Assembly: GCA_009823395.1 (NCBI GenBank)
Contig: CM020509.1
Span: 12,451,001-12,515,000, forward strand
Source: Thamnaconus septentrionalis
Lineage: Eukaryota > Chordata > Actinopteri > Tetraodontiformes > Monacanthidae
Direction: 5' to 3'
Length of the DNA stretch: 64,000 bases
Shown: positions 35,491-64,000 of the stretch, piece by piece
Position numbering within the stretch: position 1 is the stretch's first letter
How the letters are laid out: every line of letters starts with the position of its first letter
Translations under genes and position numbers: made by a program
The notes under the pieces: generated by a model
The model's input: only the letters and a program-made list of their open reading frames with translations
Databases searched by the model: none
Told to the model about the DNA's origin: nothing

Positions 35491-37861
35491 TGTTGCGATT
35501 AAGTGCCACACCTTTTGTCTTAAACCACGACTTTCAGTTTTTCTCTTGATGAATTGTGCCTGTGCACAGTGATTTACCTTTAACCCCAGTGCCTTGTTTG
35601 CTTTGTAGCAGGGCATGGGCTCTTCGTTTAATGTCTGTGTGACTTTAACTATTTTCAACCCCATATATCCGGCTGTTTATCACAGGGAGCAGACACAGTG
35701 CCAGAAACAGTGTTGATGCTCCCAGCATATACACCACTGGTGGGGATAATTGGTGGCAGGTATTACTCCAGTGATCCGCTCTACTTCAGGGAGCGAAAGC
35801 ACCACTTCGCATCCTCACCCAGTGGGAGTCTCTGACAAACACTCCCAGTCTCTCTCATTGTCAGGATGCAAATTATCGATTCACACGCTGGCATTAACAT
35901 GCACAATATTGGGTTTATCTTTGCATGTGCACATTCCAGCATTCATTTTAAAGCTTTGTTCAAATGTCTATGCTTTTGAGGGGTACAGTTTAAAGCCGAG
36001 GCTAATGCAAGGAACGCCTCAGTACGGACAGACTAAGACCCGGGAAGACACAAGGACAATATGTGGACTCCACACCAAACAGAATCCGCATCAAACCCGG
36101 GATTTTCTAGATGCGAGGTGACAGATGTTATAAAGGTCAATGGATTCCAGAACCAACATTCCTCCTTCAAGGATAAAGATATGGGACGTGAAGGAGCGAG
36201 TCTTAACAAACTGCTCTGAAGAATAAGAAGAAAAAGAGCAACCACAGAAGAAGACCCGGGAGACTAAGCTGCAATGAGTTGTAGATAAAAGTTGCTGCCA
36301 AAGAGATTAGCATGGATGCTGCTGTAGTGGTGGTCAAGTGAAACACCGCAGTGTGCTGCGGCTGCCCGCAGCACCAAGACTCCTTCTACCACTATCTTCA
36401 ATCTGGTTGAGCGAATCCAGCTGGCGCACTTGGACGTTTCAGTGTTCCAAGTTTTGCCATCTTGTACAAACTCCTCCAATTAATCCTCCAGATTAATATA
36501 AATGCTTTAACGCAGCATGCCAGGTTAATATCCCAGGCAACTTCTACCAGAACTCCAGGTAGAAAGTTCATTGCCCTCTCATGCTTCAACTCGCTCATCC
36601 AAACAGTGCAATTTTAAATTCACACCGGGCATCGACAGCGTCTTTCGGCTCTGAGCTGGGCGATTTTTCATTTCGTCCTTTTGTCCCCAACGTTAATGAG
36701 ATTTTGTTTTCCTTGAACTCCATCTGCTGAGTTGTAGCTTTTCCAAGGCCAGGTACGATAAGAAACACGCACACTGCACCTACACACTCTTCCACTGGCC
36801 ATTACTTTTCATAATGACTTCCAGTCATGTCCCGGGCGTGAGCGTGGTGAATGCACAAAGGCACACAGAGGCAAATATGAATAACCGTCTGGTTTTAATG
36901 CATGAAAGCTCAGTGTTTAGTTGGACGCGCCAGTACCAGTCAGCTGAATGTGTTTGGGATGAAAATGCCTGTCACTCTGAGTTTTGTCTATCAAATTGCA
37001 ATTTTAATGGGTGAGAAGGGAATTTAAATAGTTTCTGTCACTTTGCGCCCATGCAAAGAGAATACAAAAAAATTGTAATATATATAAAAGGGGGGGATTT
37101 AATTGTTTAAATAATCTGTCAATAATTGTCTACCTGATCTGCAAAATAATCACAATCAAGGTTTTTACTGTTTTGATGCTTATGGATTCATTGCGGTCAT
37201 TTATTGATCATCTGGCTCCAATACCTGCCTGTCTATCTTTTTATGACTGAGGATCTTTCTGCAAAGATGTTGTAGAGGAGTCAAGAAAGCTGAAAGGGAA
37301 ATCTGTAGGGAAATGTAGCTGCCATATACTGTCCACGGGGAATCAACGTCCGCATTCATGGTGTAGCGTGTCATTGATCAGGTTCCTTATAAATTATCTC
37401 GAGGTCAATGGACGGAGGCAGTGATGGGCTTTGTTGCCCTTCCTCCTCTGACACGACCACAATGATCATGCTGCTGAAGTCAATAGGACAGGAAAGGATT
37501 CAGTTTTACCCCTGACTGATGGTACCAGTGGTGCTCAAATCAGGGTCAGTGATGACTGGTGCCAAGCAAGTCTCATCTCATAGTTTGTTGTTTCCTTCAA
37601 TTGCTTTTGCAACGAGTAAATGTTTGATCAGATTTGAGGTGAAATGCTGTGAGTTACAGAGTAAATGATTGGAGGAACCTTTTATTTTTTTCTATTTTTT
37701 GTACATGAGCTGAAATGTATGTTTTTTGTCTTTTACAGTACAGCTAATGTTTTACAAGTATCCCAAGACCATGAGAGCTACCCATCAAAAACCAAAGGTA
37801 CGGATTGCATTTACAAAAGTCTGTTTTATGGTTTTATGATTTGGGAATTCAAGTGTGATAT

Positions 37862-38040
37862 CAATTAATCAATCAATCAATTTGTATTTGTACAGTGCTA
37901 AATCACAACCAAATGTCTCTGCTTTGACCGCTTGGGTTGAAAGGGAAATACAAAAAATGTAGAGAGCGATAGAGATGGAGATAGAAGTACCCGTTGTTGC
38001 AGACAGGCTAGAATGAGTTGCACAGTGAACAAGCAACTAC
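37862..38040. repeat. Degraded SINE-like fish repeat
   Basis: 'AATCAATCAATCAATTTGTA' then 'GTACAGTGCTAAATCACAAC', and later 'CGTTGTTGCAGACAGGCTAG', matches the pattern of a widespread fish short repeat with an ATCA-type start. Limits are approximate. Confidence 0.5.
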
Positions 38041-38124
38041 TTACAAAGCTCTCATGATATAGATATAGATATAAATAGACAAATAATTAACATACACAAA
38101 TCTAGAAAGACATTCAGTATATAT

Positions 38125-38158
38125 ACACACATATATATGTATATATATAGATGTATAC

Positions 38159-38216
<58 letters not shown>
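38125..38216. repeat. (AT)n/(ATAC)n microsatellite
   Basis: Long AT array with ATAC and ATGT interruptions; the pure core is about 38167-38205. Confidence 0.93.
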
Positions 38217-39888
38217 GTATAATAAATATTATTGTATGATTGTACATCAAAATACTATAAAAGTTAAATCGACATAATTTATAATAGCGGACTGTTGTTG
38301 CTGCTGTTCATATAGAAAGTATTTGTCCGTGATTGGAAGGGGAAGAATTTGGCATGAAAAATTAACACGAAAACAAACAAATGATTTGGTATTGTTTTGA
38401 GCAAAGCTCAATCGTTGCCTCACCATAAAGCATCATTATGTGTTTTTGGAGTCCGTTTTGCTCCTTCACAGTCTAATGTGACATTAAGGATGAAATGCAT
38501 GTAGTCTACTACACATTTCTTTCTCTGAAGACATTAACATGCATTTGAATTTAAAGATTATGTTCAAGCCTCAGTGTTCTCATCCCTGATGAATGTGGAG
38601 CAGAAGTGGGTGTGTGACTTTGATTTTTTTTTAAAACTCTGTCCCTTCTTCTTTTTCTTTTTTTTTTTTTTCGTATAAATGAACTTCTGTTCACCTGAAG
38701 CCCAAGCCAGAGAGGTTCACACACTCGCCAGAATCAATCACTGTCATATAAAATCTCCCTGGGTCAGTGGAAACTTTCCTGGCTACCAAAGTGTAATATA
38801 GTTTGCCCCAGACAAGAGAAGTGAGGCTGAATGAGAAAACCCTGATCCTAGAGAAACCTCAACACGTCAACTGGGATTTATTCATTAAAAAAAACATTCT
38901 GCAGGCTTAAATTTATTGATTCCACTAGCCAAACCTGTAACTCCATATTTACATCGATGTTAGCATTCAACGTCGATGTATTTTGTTCTGAGACCCTTTT
39001 TACTGAGAGGGATGAAGTGGACTAAAGTAATGAGGACCAAGTTTACTCTTACGGTATGGACGTGTTGCAGCTCCTATTCTCCAGGCAATGACAGAGGCAA
39101 CTTAGGGCTTCCCAAACTCTCAGCCCGTACGTGTTTTTCTGTGTGTAAGGCTGCAGCACTGGTCGACACAAACACCTGAGATAGAAATAAAGACAGTACT
39201 GTAGACCTGACTGGAAAGCAAAAGGACTGTCTGAGTCTCAGTATGGGCGATCACCATGGCACAGAATCATGGTTATGGTTGCTGACTTGACACTGTTGAG
39301 GCCTTTTCTCCAAGCTGCAGTGGCAAACATGGCCTTTTTTATGTGACTGTGTTTTCTTCAGAGGAAGCAACACCTTGGGACATCAAGTCAGCACATCTGC
39401 TGTCTGCAGGAAAATGGAACACAGTGAAAAACAAGATTTGGCACTAAGAGGGTTCTCGAAGAGGGCACATCAGGGTTCACCTGTTTTTACAGTACAGGAG
39501 GAGTGTTAAATGTGAACCTAGCTCAAGGTGTTTGGAGCGGTGTTTGTGACCCTGCACACTTTTCCCATCTCTGTCCTCCTCCATTTGATCTCCCCGAGCC
39601 TCGATTTCCTGAACAGAGACACAGCACTCCGGCACGAGCGTGTGATACGTCACAAAAAGGCATCTGCAGTGAGCAGTGGGCTCTTTGTCCAGAAGGGTGC
39701 CTTCAAATTCAATCACGCAGAACGGAAAAGTGGTGCCGCATTGTACCCTGTTGATTGTAACTTTCCAGCATGTGGCTTTTTTTTGAGCAAGCCAATCAGT
39801 GTGTTCCCAGCGAGAGGTCTGCCTTTGAACGGCAGTGGAAAAAGCCCCGGTAAGAATCACAATGAGATGCTTCACCCTTTGGAGAGAC

Positions 39889-40024
39889 AATCATCCATCC
39901 ATCCACCTTTTATGCCCACTTTCTCCTGCACGAGTGGTCGAGGGGATTTGTCGGAGTCGATCACAGCTGTCATAGGGCAAAGGCAGGGTTACACCCTGGA
40001 CAAGTCACCGCTTCATCACAGAGC
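39889..40024. repeat. Degraded fish repeat with CCATCC start
   Basis: 'CATCCATCCATCCACCTTTT' and 'AGCTGTCATAGGGCAAAGGC' then 'AGGGTTACACCCTGGACAAG' follow the order of a very common fish repeat of LINE-tail type. Confidence 0.6.
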
Positions 40025-41168
40025 CGGAGAGACAATATGATATACTGTTTTAACCTTTTCAGTAGTTGGAAATTAGATAATTGAATTGCATTAAGAGTGC
40101 TAACAGAATGAGCTTTCAGGGCCCTGCTTAATCGTATGTGATTTTTCCTGTGCAAGGCAATAAGATTTGTGCAATCAGTTAGGCTAAATTGCAAAATTGA
40201 CCATGCTGCAGGGCCTCCTTAAATGAAATTCTGCCTTAAATCAGAAAGGTCTCGTATATGTTTACATCAAATACAGAAAATGGTTAGTAACAGTGAATAT
40301 TAGTCGTAGTCGTATATCAATTTTACAATTTACAGTACAGTTCTTTTAATTAAAGAGTTTTGTGTTGTTGATCAGCATGCAACATGTTAATCTTGATGTA
40401 GGTGTCAGGTGTCATTAAAACGTTATCCTTTGACGTTGAATGAAAACGTGAGGATGGATCAAAGAGTTTAAACAGGAGGTCGACCAGTTATTGTCTGTGT
40501 GGGGGGCAGGAAGTCTCAATCGTGACGAATGGGTCTCTGCCCCTAATTACAACATCACACACACATACACAGACACACAGAGAGAAGAGAGACAGAGAGA
40601 GTGTGTGTTCTTGTGACATTTGACTGTCCTTCCAGCAAACATCAAGACCCCTGTATGTTCACGACTGTCCAAACCGAGCAGGAACTCAGTGTTTCCTGCC
40701 AACCGCTGCGATCAGATGTCCGTTACCTTAAATGACAAATGCTTGTTCCCTGAAGCAATAATGAGATTATGTCAGTTCCAGTAATTGGCTTGAAACAGGT
40801 GGAGCATGTTAACCCCTGCGCTGCTTGAGAGTCAGATTTCAAAGAGATCATCTCGCTGCTACAAAAAAGTTAAAATTTCAAAGTACAACATTGTGCTGTT
40901 ACCCTAAAATTGTATTAAAATGTATATGCGTTTTGGTGCCTCGGTGTGACTGGCTGACATGAAGAAGATTATTTGCAGACAGAGCAGCTTTTTTTTTTTT
41001 TTTTTGTCTTTAGGTTTGACAGAACACAATACGCCGATGGCGAAGTGCATGTCGGGATATCTCGTGGCGCTGCCATTTGTTAATACCCTCTCAATGTGGC
41101 GGCCCCAGCTGAAGGACCGGCTCCCCGCGCGCGCACCGTTCTCTAATTGGCGCGCGCTCCCGTGCTAA

Positions 41169-41276
41169 ATGTGGAGCGTTTGGCACGTCGCTGCTCCGCG
41201 GCTCCGCAGGAACTTGTCCGGGCTGAAACTTTGGCCAGAGCTCGCCGGAATTATCCTGTGTGCGCGGCGCACGTGA
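41169..41276 (+). other. Upstream ORF in the trpc7 leader
   Basis: ATG at 41169 opens 35 codons (starting MWSVWHVAAPRL) and stops at TGA 41274-41276, 11 bases before the main ATG at 41288 and in another frame. The start context is weak (T at -3). It matters only if transcription starts upstream of 41169. Confidence 0.4.
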
Positions 41277-41287
41277 ACTCTCCACCG

Positions 41288-61593
<20,306 letters not shown>

Positions 61594-62107
61594 TAAGTCA
61601 CGCCGCCAACCTGAGCGCTGCGCAAAGTGGCTAACGTGCAGTTGGGGGTGCAGGGGTATGTTGAAAGATGTACGCCTTGAAAAAACAAAACAAGTGGAGC
61701 AACGTTACAACTCAGGTCGAGATACTTTGGGAGAAAAAAACAAGAGAATTAGCATCCTATCTATCTAATTTATCATATAATTCTGAGACAAATAACTGAG
61801 ATATCCCCAGGACAAGATGTTGCATCTGTCTTGATAAGGCTGTTTGATGGATATATTAAAGCCGCGCTGCTTTATCAGTGGCATCACAGTCCAATCTTGG
61901 CTCAGGCCTCAGGCTGGCAATCAGGCCACTCAGTTTTAATTAAATGCAGACAATGTTGAATGAGAGCACTCCTCTCTCACCAGTACTTGTAAGACTACCT
62001 AGTTCAATCCTGAAGCTTCAATAATATTTCTCTAATATATTATGGTCATTATAGAGAGGCCAGGCTGCTCAATGCTCATATGTATTGGTTACTAATATAT
62101 CAGTGGA

Positions 62108-62260
62108 AGGATGCAGAGGTTGGAACTGGCTGGCAGGAGGCCGAGAGGAAGACCAGAGGGAAGATTTATGGATGTAGTGAAAGACTTTCGTTGGTATGAG
62201 AGAGCAAAAGCCAAACAGCTCGTTTCAGCGCAGCAACACAGAAAAAAGAAAATCAACCTT
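62108..62260 (+). mobile_element. LINE reverse-transcriptase C-terminal fragment
   Basis: The forward frame reads RRPRGRPEGRFMDVVKDFRW, matching the 'RRPRGRPKRRWMDVVKED' C-terminal motif of fish non-LTR retrotransposons. Only about 50 codons remain, so it is a dead fragment. It is a different family from the copy at 30455. Confidence 0.65.
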
Positions 62261-63880
62261 TGTAGGAATGTGAATCGCCATTTTCAGTACTTAGTATGAT
62301 AGTAGGCATGCCAGTCATGTGAAAGAGGACCTCTTTGAACAGTGTATAGAAAACTTGAATAACTAGGTTTAAAATCTCAAAAGGACAAGCATTTTTTGGT
62401 ACCATCATCAACCGTTGCAACTTTTTGTTTGTTATATTTCTCTTTTCTCCTTTTATCCTCCTTCGAGTGTTGAACTGCACAAGAGAATCATCAGACAACC
62501 TTCATTTGCAGGTTCCGTTTTATAAAGATTGCCACGTCGTCCTTAAATGCAGGGATGTATTTCTCCCACTCTCCAAGGCGATGCTATTTGCCGAACGGAA
62601 TTGTTTTGAAACAAGTTGCCGGGGGCAAATGGATAAGAAGTGAGGACTTTCTGTTACAAAAATTTTTGCCGTCTTTCAGTAGAGTTCACAGAGTTTGCAG
62701 CGAGGCGACTGAGATTGGACTGGAAACTCTGTCAGACTTTCACAACATTTGTTTCTCTTTGGGAAAAAGTGCAAATTAGCCTGTCTTGTCATTTGTTGTT
62801 GGAAAGTTTTCTGTCAAAAAACAGACAGAACAGAAGAGGAGGCTGCATACAATGTGAACGGGTTCATTCTTATTCTATCTCTGAGGATATTGTTATTACA
62901 GCCTTGTCTCCGTTCTTACACTGAAGTTAACAGTTACTCAAAATACAATGGAAAAACTCAATAGCACTGTTTCTGTTCAGAAATAACAAGATCACCTCTA
63001 CTTATGTTCTGTTCAGCATTTTCATATCCAAACTATTCCCTTGCATGAATGGATCTTACAGAGATTTACAGAAAAAAATATTTCTTTTTAAAGAAAACCT
63101 TTTTCCATTATTTATTGTTTTTTTTTTCAACAATTAAGTGTCCTCTTAGTTTATCCTGTAAAAGCGGGCGGCAGACTCCATGTCTCAAAATCCTCGTTCA
63201 TATCTCTAAACTCTGAGCCTGAGTTGCAGGCTGTTTACATTTATATAGATGAATATCATTGTGTTTATAAAGCTGTGAACTTCCTGCAACAACACGGCGC
63301 ATCCTACCGAGCAAATGGCCGCCATCCATCATAAAGACTTATTGCCGTTGGTGAACCTTCCACCGTCACCGTCATGTCTCGTATTTAGACTGAAGTCCTC
63401 CTTCTCAGGCTGCTTCCCTCACATTATCCCCACGTGTCTTTATCATCATCATATTCAAAAGATGGAATCTCTCTTTCTCTCTGAAGTCTCTCACCATCGC
63501 CCATCATTATTCATTTTCTGAGAGCTGGCAGATTCAAACAGATGACATGGTGTACAGCATTGGATCAGATCAACAACCCACACTGTGCTCAGCCTGTTAG
63601 ACCATCATGCCATTTCCATATATTTATCCTCTGGTTTGTTTGTATTCATCATTTTAAATATTGAATAATACAAAATTAATGACTTACTTTGAATAACTAC
63701 AAGGAAACAAATGATATATTCCAAAAGTATGTCAATGAGCCACAATCCAGTTTGATTACTTCATTACAGTTAGAGGTCAGAATATATTTCATTCATTCAG
63801 AACATAATATTAAGATGGTATTGAAATGAGAAGACAAACTAAACATTTAATTTCCTCACAGTAATGTTGTAAGTTAAATA

Positions 63881-63941
63881 CTCACAGGCCACTTTATGAA
63901 CAACTTGGAAGGACTGGACACCTAATAAAGTCACTGGTGAG
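63881..63941. mobile_element. Internally deleted palindromic MITE
   Basis: 'CTCACAGGCCACTTTAT' and 'ATAAAGTCACTGGTGAG' are imperfect inverted ends with about 27 bases between. They resemble a common fish element whose ends read CACTGGCCACTTTATTAG and CTAATAAAGTGGCCAGTG. Most of the interior is lost. Confidence 0.5.
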
Positions 63942-64000
63942 TACACAGCTTCAAAGTAGGACGTACAGACATTGGTTGTAACCACTATTCAACTTCCTGT

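Larger units (their letters stand above)
28349..41090. other. DNA between candidate exon and trpc7 promoter
   Basis: No gene recognised. It contains (TG)n at 28919, hairpins at 30080-30109, 34601-34629 and 35451-35490, a reverse LINE 3' end at 30455-30915, a degraded SINE-like repeat at 37862-38040, an AT microsatellite at 38125-38216 and a short fish repeat at 39889-40024. A 50-codon open stretch behind a good acceptor (29262-29414) is not identified. Confidence 0.6.

Overview
This window is vertebrate nuclear DNA from a ray-finned fish, most likely a teleost. Coding sequence is split into short exons with GT/AG splice sites. Dinucleotide microsatellites are frequent. The interspersed repeats (a tRNA-derived SINE with a fish-style tail, LINE 3' ends with a GGAT-type tail, small palindromic elements) are of types common in fish genomes. 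I cannot name the species. There are no operons, CRISPR arrays or prokaryotic mobile elements.

Region 1 (83-10540, + strand) is the 3' third of a DOCK-A family Rac guanine-nucleotide exchange factor gene, best matched to dock2. Seventeen coding exons join in frame to 626 residues and a stop. They cover essentially the whole catalytic DHR-2 (DOCKER) domain, then a DOCK2-type tail of about 215 residues with a lysine-rich patch, and a 3' UTR with AATAAA at 10515. The 5' part of the gene lies left of the window.

Region 2 (10541-41090) is about 30 kb with no recognisable large gene. It holds microsatellites, degraded LINE and other repeats, several perfect short hairpins, and a few exon-like islands. 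Two islands deserve attention. One is a possible terminal exon at 20387-20465 (25 codons, stop, AATAAA about 155 bases later). The other is a 61-base island at 28288-28348 with consensus splice sites on both sides; its ATG frame leaves a phase-2 end that fits the downstream trpc7 acceptor.

Region 3 (about 41100-61592, continuing past the right edge) is the 5' two thirds of a TRPC3/6/7-subfamily cation channel gene, best matched to trpc7. A CpG-rich promoter and first coding exon (ATG 41288) splices in phase to the ankyrin-repeat exon at 46742. Five more exons carry the protein through the pre-S1 elbow and S1-S5. The pore loop, S6, TRP box and C-terminal coiled coil lie beyond 64000.

The two genes are in the same orientation, about 31 kb apart, and are not known to act in one pathway. 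DOCK2 activates Rac in leukocytes. TRPC7 is a diacylglycerol-gated, receptor-operated Ca2+/Na+ channel. Assignments rest on recalled family sequences, not on a database search.
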